Shown: positions 43,079-52,342 of the stretch, one piece after another
Layout of the letters: every line of letters begins with the position of its first letter
Numbering within the stretch: position 1 is the stretch's first letter
NCBI RefSeq assembly: GCF_003344865.1
Contig: NZ_CP031165.1
Location: forward strand, 1,927,910 to 1,991,909
Direction of reading: 5' to 3'
Source of the DNA: Euzebya pacifica
GTDB lineage: Bacteria; Actinomycetota; Nitriliruptoria; Euzebyales; Euzebyaceae
Length of the DNA: 64,000 nucleotides
The notes under the pieces: model-generated
Seen by the model: the letters and a program-made list of their open reading frames with translations, nothing else
Database searches by the model: none
What the model was told of the DNA's origin: nothing
Program-made: the position numbers and the translations under genes

Positions 43079-45730
43079 GTGATCAACGTCCGCGCCCTCG
43101 TGGCGCTCCTCGCCCTGTCCGCCATGACGATGTCCGTCGTCCCCCTCGTGTCGGCGGAGGCCGGTACCGAGGGCCCCGTGGAGGAGGTGGCCATCGACCT
43201 CGAGGGGGCCTGGCGCTTCTCCACCGGTGACGAGGACGCCTGGGCCGATCCCGACTTCGACGACTCCGCCTGGGAGGAGGTGCAGGTCCCCACCGACGGT
43301 GGCCAGGACGTCTTCGACGACTACGACGGCTTCGCGTGGTTCCGCCTCGCCTTCGACCTCCCGGCCGGGATCGACGGGGTCAACCTCGCCGCCTCGCTGG
43401 GCTTCATCGACGACGCCGACATCGCCTACCTCAACGGGGTGGAGATCGGCCGAACCGGCGTGATGCCACCGGACTCCGACAGCCAGTGGTTCGAACGGCG
43501 CCTCTACCCCGTGCCAGCCGAGGCGCCGGTGGTCGGTGGCCGCAACGTGCTGGCGGTTCGCATCAACGACTTCACCGGCGGCGGGGGCTGGTACCGCGGA
43601 CCGGTCGGCCTGTTCTCCAAGACCTCCCTGCGCGAGGTCGTGTACGGCATCACGGGTTCGCCGGCCGACGCGGCGACGACCGCGACGGTCACCGAGCTGT
43701 TGGCCACCCAGGCCGACGCGCTCGCCGACGGGGACCTCGACGCGTTCGAGGCCACCCTGACCGACGGCTACGTGCACGACGGCCGCGACACCGACCGTCG
43801 GCGCCGTGAGCTGGCCGGCTGGCTGGCGGAGTCCGACGGCACGCTCGTGCTCACCGACGCCGAGGTCGAAATCATCCGGGCTGACGACGGGCGCCTGCTG
43901 GTGGACACCAACCGGTCGATCACCGGCACCCGCGACGGCGAGCCGTTCGCCTTCCAGCCGGTCACGCAGGAGTTCCTCGTGATCGACCCCGTGACGGGAC
44001 TCGAGGCCGGCAACCACTCCCGCTTCTTCCGCGACCTCGTCGAACCCGGTGTGGAGGGCAAACGGCGGGAGTACGTGGTGTACCTGCCGCCGTCCTACTA
44101 CGAGGCACCCGACCACCGGTTCCCGACGGTGTACCTGCTGCACGGCATCAACGGTGGCTCGCGCGAGTGGGAACCCCGCGACTTCCAGGCGCGGCTGGAC
44201 GAGCTGTTCACCACCGGCGGGCTGGCGGAGTCCATCGTGGTCATGCCCGACGGCGAGTCGCTGTGGTACATCGACTCCTCCGTGACCCCGTGGCGGTCGA
44301 TGTTCATCGACGAGATGCTCCCGCAGGTCGACGCGGAGTACCGCACCTTGCCGGAGCGGGCGTTCCGGGGGCTGTCGGGGGTGTCGATGGGTGGCCACGG
44401 TGCCTTCACCGTCGGCTGGTCCAACCCAGACCTGTTCAGCTCGATCGCCAGCCACATGGGCGCCCTCAGCCTGCCGCCGCTGGTCGGTGACGCCGACGAG
44501 ATGGCCGCCAACGCCGACGAGGCCCCGCTGGTCCAGGTCACCGGCCACACTCCGGCCTTCCTGTCGAGCTTCGCCTACTTCTTCGACGCCTGCGCCGACG
44601 ACGACTTCCGCTTTGGCGAGGCGGTGGAGGCCATGGACGGACAGCTGACCGCCAAGATGGTCGAGCACACCGCGATCGTCTATCCCGAGGGACGCCACAA
44701 CGACGACTGCTGGTTGCCGCGCATCGACGCGTCGTTCGGCCTGCACTCCGACAGCTTCCGGGCCGCCGGCCTGGTCGAGCCGCCGCCGGTGGAGGGGCTC
44801 GACGTGCGACGGCTGGCCGGTCCGGACCGCATCGCCACGTCGGTGGCGATGTCGGTCGAGGGCTGGGAGGCCGCCGACGCCGCCGTGCTGGCCAGCGCCG
44901 CGGACTTCCCCGACGCCCTGACGGCCGGCCCGCTGGCGATGGCCGTCGACGGGCCGCTGCTGCTCAGCGCCCCCGACGCCCTGTCGACCCCGGTGGCCGA
45001 CGAGCTGGCCCGGCTGGACGTTGCGACCGTCTACCTCGCCGGTGGACAGCAGGCGCTGTCGGCTGCGGTCGAGGTCGAGCTGACCGCCCGCGGGTACGAG
45101 GTCGTGCGGCTGGCAGGGGAGGAGCGGACCGCCACCGCCCGTGCCATCGCCGAACGGATCGTGGCGTTGCGGGGCGACGCCGAGACGGTGGTCCTTGCCC
45201 GCAGCGACGCGTTCGCCGACGCTTTGGCCGCATCGTCGGTCGCCGCGACGGGCGTGGTCCCGGTGCTGCTGACCGGCTCCGACGCCCTGTCGGAGACGAC
45301 CGGCCAGGCGCTGGCCGACCTGCTGCCCGAGGGCGCGACGGTCGTCCTCGCCGGTGGCGACGCCGCGTTGTCGCCCGCGGTCGAGCAGGCCGTGACCGAC
45401 GCCGGGTTCGTCGCCGACCGACGGGGCGGCGATGACCGCTGGGCCACCGCTGCCGCGCTGCGAGCAGCCGCTGGCGAACGAGGTGGCGGGGGGCTGGACC
45501 CGCTGGTCCTCGCGTCCGGCACGGCCTTCCCCGACGCCCTGGGCGCCGGCGTGCTGGCCGCTCGCCTCGGTGGCGGCCTGCTGCTGGTCGACCCGAGTGA
45601 CCTGGACGCGAGCCCCGCCAGCGCGGCAGCGCTCGACGGTGCCGCCCCCGACCGGGTCCTCGTCGCCGGTGGACCGGCAGCGATCAGCGACCGGGTGCTG
45701 GAGCAGGTCCGAGCGGCCCTTGCTGGTTGA
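43079..45730 (+). CDS. Secreted multidomain esterase with CWB2 cell-wall anchor
   Basis: 883 residues from GTG 43079, with AGGAG upstream, 11 nt after the permease gene. A signal sequence ends near SAEAG. Residues 35-180 are a galactose-binding-like jelly roll (AWRFSTGDEDAWADPDFDDSAWEEV, AYLNGVEIGRTG). Residues 190-300 look like an NTF2/SnoaL fold. Residues 320-570 are an esterase D/feruloyl-esterase-like alpha/beta hydrolase with nucleophile Ser in LSGVSMGGHGAF and a candidate His in EGRHNDDCW. Residues 574-883 are three CWB2 repeats (RLAGPDRIATSVAMS, RLAGEERTATARAIAE). Placement in the galactoside operon suggests removal of ester groups from a galactan at the cell surface. Confidence 0.82.
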   Translation: MINVRALVALLALSAMTMSVVPLVSAEAGTEGPVEEVAIDLEGAWRFSTGDEDAWADPDFDDSAWEEVQVPTDGGQDVFDDYDGFAWFRLAFDLPAGIDGVNLAASLGFIDDADIAYLNGVEIGRTGVMPPDSDSQWFERRLYPVPAEAPVVGGRNVLAVRINDFTGGGGWYRGPVGLFSKTSLREVVYGITGSPADAATTATVTELLATQADALADGDLDAFEATLTDGYVHDGRDTDRRRRELAGWLAESDGTLVLTDAEVEIIRADDGRLLVDTNRSITGTRDGEPFAFQPVTQEFLVIDPVTGLEAGNHSRFFRDLVEPGVEGKRREYVVYLPPSYYEAPDHRFPTVYLLHGINGGSREWEPRDFQARLDELFTTGGLAESIVVMPDGESLWYIDSSVTPWRSMFIDEMLPQVDAEYRTLPERAFRGLSGVSMGGHGAFTVGWSNPDLFSSIASHMGALSLPPLVGDADEMAANADEAPLVQVTGHTPAFLSSFAYFFDACADDDFRFGEAVEAMDGQLTAKMVEHTAIVYPEGRHNDDCWLPRIDASFGLHSDSFRAAGLVEPPPVEGLDVRRLAGPDRIATSVAMSVEGWEAADAAVLASAADFPDALTAGPLAMAVDGPLLLSAPDALSTPVADELARLDVATVYLAGGQQALSAAVEVELTARGYEVVRLAGEERTATARAIAERIVALRGDAETVVLARSDAFADALAASSVAATGVVPVLLTGSDALSETTGQALADLLPEGATVVLAGGDAALSPAVEQAVTDAGFVADRRGGDDRWATAAALRAAAGERGGGGLDPLVLASGTAFPDALGAGVLAARLGGGLLLVDPSDLDASPASAAALDGAAPDRVLVAGGPAAISDRVLEQVRAALAG

Positions 45731-45736
45731 CGGCCG

Positions 45737-47047
45737 CTAGACGGCCTGGCGACGGCGGGCGCTGGTGGCGATCGACACCAGCGCTGCCGCCGTGATCGTC
45801 AGCGCCAGCAGGCCGGCGAGGTGGCTCAGGTCGGCGTAGCTGCTGAGCTGGTAGATCACGCCGGCCGACAGGCTGGCCAGCGCGCCCGAACCGCTCATCA
45901 GCAGGTCGGCCGCACCCTGCACGCCGACCCGTTCCAGCGGCGGGAACGCGGCGGTCAACATCGTGCTGCCGGCGACCAGACCGCAGCTCCAGCCGATGCC
46001 GATGAGGAACAGGCCGACGAAGACGCCCATGGAGTCCTCGGCACGGGTGTGTGAGGCCATCTCGCCACCCACGAACAGCGCCACCCCGCCGAGGGCCAGC
46101 ACCGCCCGTGGGCCGATCCGGTCCACCGCCCACCCCACCACGGGGGCGAAGACGTACATCCCGATGATGTGGACGCTGATGACGAACCCGACGACCTGCA
46201 GCTCGTGGGCGCCGGAGCGCATGTGCAGCGGGGTGGCGGTCATCACCCCGGTCATCACCGCCTGGCCGACGACCATGCCGCCGGCCGCCAGCCGGGCGGC
46301 GGGGTTGGCCGCGATCGCCCGCACCGGCCCGGCGGCTTCACTGATCCGCTCCTTCAACGCCTGGAGCGCGCCGGTCGTCGGTGCGGCGGGTCGCAGGGCC
46401 CCCAGCACCTCCAGCGGGTCGGGGCGCAGCCACCGGTGAACCAGCCCGGCTGCCCCGACGAACACCACGGCCGACAGGAGGTTCGGGCCGGCCAGCGCCG
46501 GCAGCCCGGCCGCCTCGGCAGCCTGACCGACCGCCCCCAGGCCCACAGTGGGGCCGAGCACCGCCCCCAGGCTGCTGGCCCACACCAGCAGGCCGATCGC
46601 CCGTGCCCGGCCAGCGTCGTCAGCAAGGTCCGCGGCCGCGAACCGGGCGGCCAGCCCCGATGCCTGGCCCACGCCGACGCCGAGCGAACCCAGCAGCAGC
46701 AACGGATACAGCCCGGTGATCGCCGCGACCGCCGCCAGCGCGCTGCCGGCCGCCCCGATCGACCAGCCCCGGACGAGCCCGGCACGCCGGCCCGTGCGGG
46801 CCATCCGCTGGGCCAGCGGCACGGTCGAGAGGGCACCGCCGATGGTCACGCACGACGCGGCGAGGGTGCCCAGCGCCGCCGCACCCGTCAGGTCCTCGCC
46901 CAGCAGGGCGGCGGAGGAGAAGCTGCCCGTCACGCCGATCCCGGCGGGCACCACGGCCAGCATGAGCAGGCGCAGCGTCCGACGCTGCACGTCGGCGTGG
47001 TCGGCAGCCCTGCGGTCGTGCATGGTCACCGATCGTGCCGTGGCCAT
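45737..47047 (-). CDS. Major facilitator superfamily transporter
   Basis: About 436 residues with twelve hydrophobic segments. Start ATG 47047 is the first good codon; ATG 47023 or GTG 47029 are alternatives. Motifs include LAQRMARTGRRAGLVRGW between early helices and VVGWAVDRIGPRAVLALGG (loop 8-9). It resembles drug/metabolite efflux MFS proteins; substrate unknown. Convergent with the esterase (6-nt gap) and divergent from pgsA (64 nt). Confidence 0.82.
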   Translation of the reverse strand: MATARSVTMHDRRAADHADVQRRTLRLLMLAVVPAGIGVTGSFSSAALLGEDLTGAAALGTLAASCVTIGGALSTVPLAQRMARTGRRAGLVRGWSIGAAGSALAAVAAITGLYPLLLLGSLGVGVGQASGLAARFAAADLADDAGRARAIGLLVWASSLGAVLGPTVGLGAVGQAAEAAGLPALAGPNLLSAVVFVGAAGLVHRWLRPDPLEVLGALRPAAPTTGALQALKERISEAAGPVRAIAANPAARLAAGGMVVGQAVMTGVMTATPLHMRSGAHELQVVGFVISVHIIGMYVFAPVVGWAVDRIGPRAVLALGGVALFVGGEMASHTRAEDSMGVFVGLFLIGIGWSCGLVAGSTMLTAAFPPLERVGVQGAADLLMSGSGALASLSAGVIYQLSSYADLSHLAGLLALTITAAALVSIATSARRRQAV

Positions 47048-47111
47048 CGGGACCACTTCGGTGTCCACCCGGCCCGCCGCGTCGGCCCGATCGGTGCGTA
47101 CCCTTGCAGCA

Positions 47112-47708
47112 ATGGCCGTCAACGCCCACTTCCGTTCCATCACCGATCGCGCCGTCGTGCCGATGGGGCGCGGCATGGTGCGCCTCGGCCTGACCGCCAA
47201 CACGCTGACCACCCTCGGCCTGCTCGGGGTCGTCGTCGGCATGGGCGTCCTGCTGTCCGGCCGCCCCGTGCTCGGGGGCTGGATCGCGGCACTGTCCACG
47301 GCGCTGGACGCCTTCGACGGCACGGTGGCCCGCCTCACCAACACCCAGAGCGAGCTCGGGGCGTTCTACGACTCCGTGGCCGACCGCGTGGCCGACGCCA
47401 CCATCTTCGGAGCGTGCCTGTGGCTGGCCCGGGGCGAACCGCTGACCTTCACCCTCGTCATGGTCGCCCTGGCCGCCGCGCTGATCACCAGCTACGTGCG
47501 GGCCAAGGCCGAGTCGCTTGGCTGGGACGCCACCGTCGGCCTGATCGAGCGGCCCGAACGGGTCGTCATCATCCTCCTCGCCGTCGGCTACGGCTTCCTC
47601 GTCTGGGGCGCCGGCATCCTCGCGGTCGGCGGCGTCATCACCATCGTCCAGCGGCTCCACGCCGTCTACGGCCAGGCCACCGCAGTGGTCCAGCCCTCCG
47701 ACCGGTAG
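47112..47708 (+). CDS. pgsA: CDP-alcohol phosphatidyltransferase (phosphatidylinositol-phosphate synthase type)
   Basis: 198 residues, six hydrophobic segments. The family motif DGx2ARx8Gx3Dx3D reads DGTVARLTNTQSELGAFYDSVAD. Next to patA and pimA it is expected to join CDP-diacylglycerol with inositol phosphate, as mycobacterial PgsA1 does, rather than make phosphatidylglycerol phosphate. ATG 47112 follows TACCCT (47099-47104) by 7 nt, suggesting a leaderless mRNA. Confidence 0.9.
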   Translation: MAVNAHFRSITDRAVVPMGRGMVRLGLTANTLTTLGLLGVVVGMGVLLSGRPVLGGWIAALSTALDAFDGTVARLTNTQSELGAFYDSVADRVADATIFGACLWLARGEPLTFTLVMVALAAALITSYVRAKAESLGWDATVGLIERPERVVIILLAVGYGFLVWGAGILAVGGVITIVQRLHAVYGQATAVVQPSDR

Positions 47709-47712
47709 GGCC

Positions 47713-47928
47713 CATCGGCCGACCGGGCTGGCCGACCCGGTCCAGCCGGCCGGGGCACACCACGCGTGTCGGGTTTCGGGCCGCCCGTCGCAAGGATCCA
47801 ACACGCGACGGGGTTGGCCGGGGGCCACGACCGGACGCGTGTCGGGTTCAGGGCCGCCCGTCGCAGGAACCCGACAAGCGACAGGTCAGGCGTGACAGGA
47901 TGCGGACATCGGCCGACCGGGCTGGCCG
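47713..47928. repeat. Nested direct repeats in the pgsA-patA gap
   Basis: A 22-bp word beginning CATCGGCCGACC occurs at 47713-47734 and 47907-47928. Between them a roughly 48-bp unit beginning ACGCGTGTCGGGTT occurs at 47762-47809 and 47835-47882 (73-bp period). The second unit contains a 10-bp inverted repeat, TGTCGGGTTC/GAACCCGACA. No coding sequence is seen here. Confidence 0.65.
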
Positions 47929-47962
47929 GGTGGTGCGGCGCGCCGCGTAGGCTTCCGTCGCG

Positions 47963-49036
47963 GTGGCCGACCTCGAACAACACGCTGGCGACCCGACACC
48001 GATGGTGCCGGGTCTTCCTCCTGCGCCCAGGGCGGACTTCGGTCCCCGGGCCGACGGCAGCCATGCCTACCGCGGGTCGGGACATCCCGGCGCACCGGTG
48101 GACCGCAACCACGGTGCGGTCGACCGGGTTCCGCCGCCCCGTACCCCCGAGTCGCTGACCCAGCGCCTGACCGGCTACGCCTGGGACGCCGCGTGGGAGA
48201 CGGTGCGTGTCCTGCCGAGCCGGCCCGTCTTCGGGATGGCCGGGGTCGGCGCCGGGGTCGCCCGCCGCGTGGCCGACGATGCGATGATCCGCCGGAACCT
48301 GTCCCGTGTCGTCCCGGCCGAAGAGCTGGACGACGCCGTGGAGGGGGCCTACGCCTCCTACGCCCGCTACTACGCCGAGGCGTTCCGGGCCGACGTCATG
48401 GACCCCGTGTGGCTGGACGAACGCACCACCACGAGCGGGTTCGAGCACCTCGACGGCGTCCTCGACCAGGGACGCGGCGCGATCATCCTGCTGGCCCACC
48501 ACGGGTCGTGGGACGTCGCCGCCCGCTGGGCGGAATCCCACGGCTACCACCTGGCCTGCGTCGCGGAGGTCCTGCGACCCCGCCGGGTCTTCCACAAGTT
48601 CGTCACCATGCGCGAGCGGCTGGGCCTGGAGATCGTGCCGCTGCGCCGGGGCGACGACCTGACCGGTCGGCTGGCACGCGTGCTCGAGCAGAACCACCTG
48701 GCCGGCCTGCTCAGCGACCGGGACCTGTCGGGCAAGGCCCCGCTGGTCCAGCTGTTCGGCGAACCCGCCCGCATCCCGGCCGGCCCCGCCCTGCTGAACC
48801 GCCGGACCGGCGCACCCATCGTCCCCATCACGATGATGCACCGCCCCGGCACCCGCTATCACCTGCAGGTCCTCCCGCCGCTGGAGACCGAGGGGGCCGA
48901 CCTCCGCGAGGCCGTCCAGGTGACCGCGCGCGGCATCGAGGATCTCATCCGGCTGGCGCCCGAGCAGTGGCATGCCTTCCAGCCGATCTTCGAGGCCGAC
49001 CGCCCCATCACCGCCAGACGAGAGGGAACGTCGTGA
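47963..49036 (+). CDS. patA: Phosphatidylinositol mannoside acyltransferase
   Basis: 357 residues from GTG 47963, 9 nt after TAGGCT. The first 60 residues are Pro-rich and divergent. The LpxL/HtrB-type lysophospholipid acyltransferase core has the catalytic HHGSWD (H-x4-D), ARRVFHKF-like RPRRVFHKFVTMRERLGLEIVPLRRG, and LSDRDLSGKAPLVQLFG. By synteny with mycobacterial PatA it acylates the mannose of PIM1/PIM2 on the inner membrane face. Overlaps pimA by 4 nt. Confidence 0.88.
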   Translation: MADLEQHAGDPTPMVPGLPPAPRADFGPRADGSHAYRGSGHPGAPVDRNHGAVDRVPPPRTPESLTQRLTGYAWDAAWETVRVLPSRPVFGMAGVGAGVARRVADDAMIRRNLSRVVPAEELDDAVEGAYASYARYYAEAFRADVMDPVWLDERTTTSGFEHLDGVLDQGRGAIILLAHHGSWDVAARWAESHGYHLACVAEVLRPRRVFHKFVTMRERLGLEIVPLRRGDDLTGRLARVLEQNHLAGLLSDRDLSGKAPLVQLFGEPARIPAGPALLNRRTGAPIVPITMMHRPGTRYHLQVLPPLETEGADLREAVQVTARGIEDLIRLAPEQWHAFQPIFEADRPITARREGTS

Positions 49037-50172
49037 AGATCGCCTTGGTGTGCCCTTACGACTGGAGCATGCCTGGGGGTGTGAAGGCCCACGTCGGCAA
49101 CCTGGCGGAGTTCCTGCTGGACCGCCACGACGTGCGCATCTACGCACCCGCCAGCAAGCGGCTCCGCGGCGAGGGCCTGGACAAGCTCGTCCAGGTCGTC
49201 GGTCGCCCGGTGCCCATCCGCTACAACGACTCCGTCGCACCCGTCGGGCTGAACCCCCGGATCATCTACCGGATGAAGCGCCAGCTGAACGACTGGGGCC
49301 CCCACGTCACCCACATCCACGAGCCGTTGGCGCCGTGGGTGTCGATGGCGGCGACCGTCGCCGGTCCGATGCCGAAGATCGGCACGTTCCACGCATGGTC
49401 GACCGGCGACCGGGTCTACCGGGCCACCGCCCCGTTCATCCGCAAGATCGTCGGTGACCTCAAGGTCCGGGTGGCCGTCTCCCCGTCGGCGCAGAGCTTC
49501 GCCTCCCAGGCGCTGGGGGTCCCCACCGGCCAGTTCAGGATCCTTCCCAACGGTGTGGACGACACCCGGTTCGCCGAAGCCGAGCCACTGCACGACCTCG
49601 TCGACGAGAGCCGACCGCTGCTGCTGTTCGTCGGTCGGCTGGAGAAGCGCAAGGGCCTGGAGACGCTCATCAAGGCGTTCCTGCGCCTGCGGGCACAGGG
49701 CCACCACCTGCGGCTGGTCGTGGTGGGGGAGGGGCCCGAACGCGAACGCTGCCAGTCCCTCGTCCCGCCGAGCCTGCGGACCGAGGTGCTGTTCGTCGGC
49801 GCGGTCAGTCACAACGACCTGCCGCGCTACCACGCCTCCGCCGACGTGTTCGTGTCACCCGCGATGGGCGGGGAGTCCTTCGGCATCGTCCTGCTGGAGG
49901 GCATGGCCGCCGGGCTGCCGGTCGTCGCCTCCAACATCCCCGGCTACCGCACCGTGATGACCGATGGGGTGCAGGGCCGAATGGTCCCACCGGGCAACGC
50001 CGTCGCGCTGGCCGACGCCCTCGAGGCGCTGCTCGCCAACGACAAGCTGCGCAAGGCCATGGCGGCCGAGGGGCTGCGGACCAGCGCGGAGTACGCGTGG
50101 CCGGTCGTGGGTGCCGAGGTGGAGGAGATGTATCGGGAGGTCCATCGCGCCCATGTCAGCGACCTCCAGTGA
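49033..50172 (+). CDS. pimA: GT4 phosphatidylinositol mannosyltransferase
   Basis: 379 residues from GTG 49033 inside the patA stop. The N-terminal Gly loop is WSMPGGVKAHVGNLAE, HIHEPLAPWVS contains the conserved catalytic His region, and the C-terminal GDP-mannose site is ESFGIVLLEGMAAGLPVV (E-x7-E). It adds the first mannose to phosphatidylinositol in PIM biosynthesis. Confidence 0.92.
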   Translation: MKIALVCPYDWSMPGGVKAHVGNLAEFLLDRHDVRIYAPASKRLRGEGLDKLVQVVGRPVPIRYNDSVAPVGLNPRIIYRMKRQLNDWGPHVTHIHEPLAPWVSMAATVAGPMPKIGTFHAWSTGDRVYRATAPFIRKIVGDLKVRVAVSPSAQSFASQALGVPTGQFRILPNGVDDTRFAEAEPLHDLVDESRPLLLFVGRLEKRKGLETLIKAFLRLRAQGHHLRLVVVGEGPERERCQSLVPPSLRTEVLFVGAVSHNDLPRYHASADVFVSPAMGGESFGIVLLEGMAAGLPVVASNIPGYRTVMTDGVQGRMVPPGNAVALADALEALLANDKLRKAMAAEGLRTSAEYAWPVVGAEVEEMYREVHRAHVSDLQ

Positions 50173-50192
50173 CGACATAGAATCGCGCATTC

Positions 50193-51296
50193 GTGACTAC
50201 CGCCCGTAACACCCTGCTCCTGTTCTGTGTGCTCGCCCTGCTGACCGCTGCGTGCGGCGGCGACGAGCCCGAACCCGTCGTGTCGGCCACCCCCACGGTG
50301 ACCGCGGTTCCCGTGCCGGCGTTCACGCCCACGCCGACCCCGACACCCACCCCCAGCGAGGACGGCCCGGCCTATCCGCTGACCGGTGAGGAGGTCACCG
50401 ACGAGACGCGGCTGGCGCTCCCGGCACTGGGGATCAAGGTCGACAACGCCCCCCAGGCCCGCCCCCAGCTCGGCCTGCAGGATGCCGACGTGGTGTTCGA
50501 GGAGCTCGTCGAGGGTGGCGTCACCCGGTTCCTGGCGATCTTCCACTCCACCGACCCCGGCGAGGTCGGCCCCGTCCGCTCGGGTCGTGACGTCGACGCA
50601 GACCTGTTCCCGCCCTTCGACGGGGTGCTGGCGATCTCCGGTGCGGCAGCCCCCACCTACAACGTGCTGTTCTCCGCCGGACTGACGGTGTTCGAGGAGG
50701 GCCAGGCCGGCGGAGCGATCCACCGTGTCGCCGACCGGTCGGCACCCCACAACCTCAACGCCACCGCCACCCAGCTGTGGGACGCCGGCGACGACCAGCC
50801 CGCCGCTGCCGAACCGTGGCCCTTCGACGCGACGATCCCCACCGGGGGTGCGCCGGTCGAGACGATCCTCGCGCCGTTCTCCGACGACTACCGCCACTCG
50901 TGGGCGTGGCGCGAGAGCAAGGGCGTGTTCGAGCGCGGCCAGAACGGCACCCGCCACCTGACCGCCGACGGCACCCAGATCTCGGCCGCCAACATCGTCT
51001 ACGCCGAGGTCGAGACCGGCTCGGGCGGCGGCGTGGACGTGTCCGGATCGGCCACGGTCTCCATCGAGCTCATCGGTGGCGGCGAGGCGACGTTCTACCG
51101 GGACGGCCAGCGGTTCGAGGGCACCTGGCGCAAGACCGCCCGTGACGCCCAGTTCGAGTGGCTCGACGCCCGCGGACAGCCGTTCCCCCTCGCACCGGGC
51201 GCCACCTGGGTCGAGCTGCAGCCCGTCGGCCTGGGCCAGCAGGTCGACGTCGCTGACGTGTCGGCCGATGCCCCGACCGAGGAACCCACGGAGTAG
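50193..51296 (+). CDS. DUF3048 lipoprotein
   Basis: 367 residues from GTG 50193, 9 nt after TAGAAT (50178-50183). The lipobox is LLTAACGG, followed by a Thr/Pro linker. The DUF3048 (YerB-like) domain shows [42 protein letters not shown] and [13 protein letters not shown]. The function of this family is not established; proteins with this domain are exported or lipid-anchored. Monocistronic, between pimA and pdxS. Confidence 0.88.
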   Translation: MTTARNTLLLFCVLALLTAACGGDEPEPVVSATPTVTAVPVPAFTPTPTPTPTPSEDGPAYPLTGEEVTDETRLALPALGIKVDNAPQARPQLGLQDADVVFEELVEGGVTRFLAIFHSTDPGEVGPVRSGRDVDADLFPPFDGVLAISGAAAPTYNVLFSAGLTVFEEGQAGGAIHRVADRSAPHNLNATATQLWDAGDDQPAAAEPWPFDATIPTGGAPVETILAPFSDDYRHSWAWRESKGVFERGQNGTRHLTADGTQISAANIVYAEVETGSGGGVDVSGSATVSIELIGGGEATFYRDGQRFEGTWRKTARDAQFEWLDARGQPFPLAPGATWVELQPVGLGQQVDVADVSADAPTEEPTE

Positions 51297-51299
51297 GGC

Positions 51300-51351
51300 A
51301 GTGGAGCCCGAAGTGGCTCGAGAAAGTGGCCTCGATTTCGATGGGTACAGT
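51300..51351 (+). promoter_or_regulatory. PdxR-like direct repeats and -10 upstream of pdxS
   Basis: AGTGG occurs at 51300, 51312 and 51325 within GCAGTGGAGCCCGA, CGAAGTGGCTCGA and GAAAGTGGCCTCGA, and again at 51349 overlapping the -10. The -10 TACAGT (51346-51351) lies 6 nt before the pdxS ATG. The repeats resemble the corynebacterial PdxR operator AAAGTGGW(T)CTA, which also occurs as three direct repeats, as I recall. Confidence 0.62.
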
Positions 51352-51357
51352 GGCGCC

Positions 51358-52257
51358 ATGAGCGAGCCCACCACCGAGACGACCGGCACCCGTCGCGTGA
51401 AGCGCGGCCTGGCCGACATGCTGAAGGGCGGCGTCATCATGGACGTCGTCAACGCCGAGCAGGCGAAGATCGCCGAGGAGGCCGGCGCGGTTGCCGTCAT
51501 GGCCCTCGAGCGCGTGCCAGCCGACATCCGCCGCGACGGCGGCGTGGCCCGCATGTCCGACCCGGACATGATCGACGGCATCATCGACGCCGTGTCCATC
51601 CCCGTGATGGCCAAGGCGCGGATCGGCCACTTCGTCGAGGCGCAGATCCTGCAGTCCCTCGGCGTGGACTACATCGACGAGTCGGAGGTCCTGACCCCGG
51701 CCGACGAGGCCCACCACATCGACAAGCACGCGTTCACCGTGCCGTTCGTGTGCGGTGCCACCAACCTGGGCGAGGCCCTGCGGCGCATCGCCGAGGGGGC
51801 GGCCATGATCCGCTCCAAGGGCGAGGCCGGCACCGGCAACGTGGTCGAGGCGACCCGCCACATGCGGTCCATCGCCGGCGAGATCCGCAAGCTGTCCACG
51901 ATGGACGAGACCGAGCTGTACACGGCCGCCAAGAACCTCCAGGCGCCCGTCGAGCTGGTCCGCGAGGTCGCCGAGACCGGTTCGCTTCCCGTCGTGCTGT
52001 TCACCGCCGGTGGCCTGGCCACCCCGGCCGACGCGGCGATGATGATGCAGCTGGGTGCCGACGGCGTGTTCGTCGGCTCGGGCATCTTCAAGTCCGGCAA
52101 CCCCGAGCAGCGTGCCCGCGCCATCGTGCAGGCCACCACCTACTTCGAGGACGCCGACATGCTGGCCAAGGTCAGCCGCAACCTCGGTGAGGCCATGGTC
52201 GGGATCAACCTCGACGAGCTGTCGGAGGACCAGAAGCTGGCCAAGCGCGGCTGGTGA
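51358..52257 (+). CDS. pdxS: Pyridoxal 5'-phosphate synthase lyase subunit
   Basis: 299 residues. The (beta/alpha)8 PdxS/Snz fold is shown by [17 protein letters not shown], catalytic Lys in [10 protein letters not shown], the second Lys in [11 protein letters not shown], and [16 protein letters not shown]. It builds PLP from ribose-5-phosphate, glyceraldehyde-3-phosphate and ammonia from PdxT. The partner pdxT is 10 kb downstream, separated by an accessory region. The mRNA is probably leaderless. Confidence 0.97.
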   Translation: MSEPTTETTGTRRVKRGLADMLKGGVIMDVVNAEQAKIAEEAGAVAVMALERVPADIRRDGGVARMSDPDMIDGIIDAVSIPVMAKARIGHFVEAQILQSLGVDYIDESEVLTPADEAHHIDKHAFTVPFVCGATNLGEALRRIAEGAAMIRSKGEAGTGNVVEATRHMRSIAGEIRKLSTMDETELYTAAKNLQAPVELVREVAETGSLPVVLFTAGGLATPADAAMMMQLGADGVFVGSGIFKSGNPEQRARAIVQATTYFEDADMLAKVSRNLGEAMVGINLDELSEDQKLAKRGW

Positions 52258-52275
52258 CCCTTCAGGACTGAACAT

Positions 52276-52304
52276 CAACGGCCGCTCCGAAGGAGCGGCC
52301 GTTG
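52276..52304. terminator. Strong hairpin after pdxS
   Basis: Perfect 13-bp arms CAACGGCCGCTCC and GGAGCGGCCGTTG with loop GAA lie between the convergent pdxS and phospholipase D genes. Confidence 0.85.
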
Positions 52305-52342
52305 GTCTGTCTCCGGGGTGTGCCGGTACGCGTCGCGCTGGC

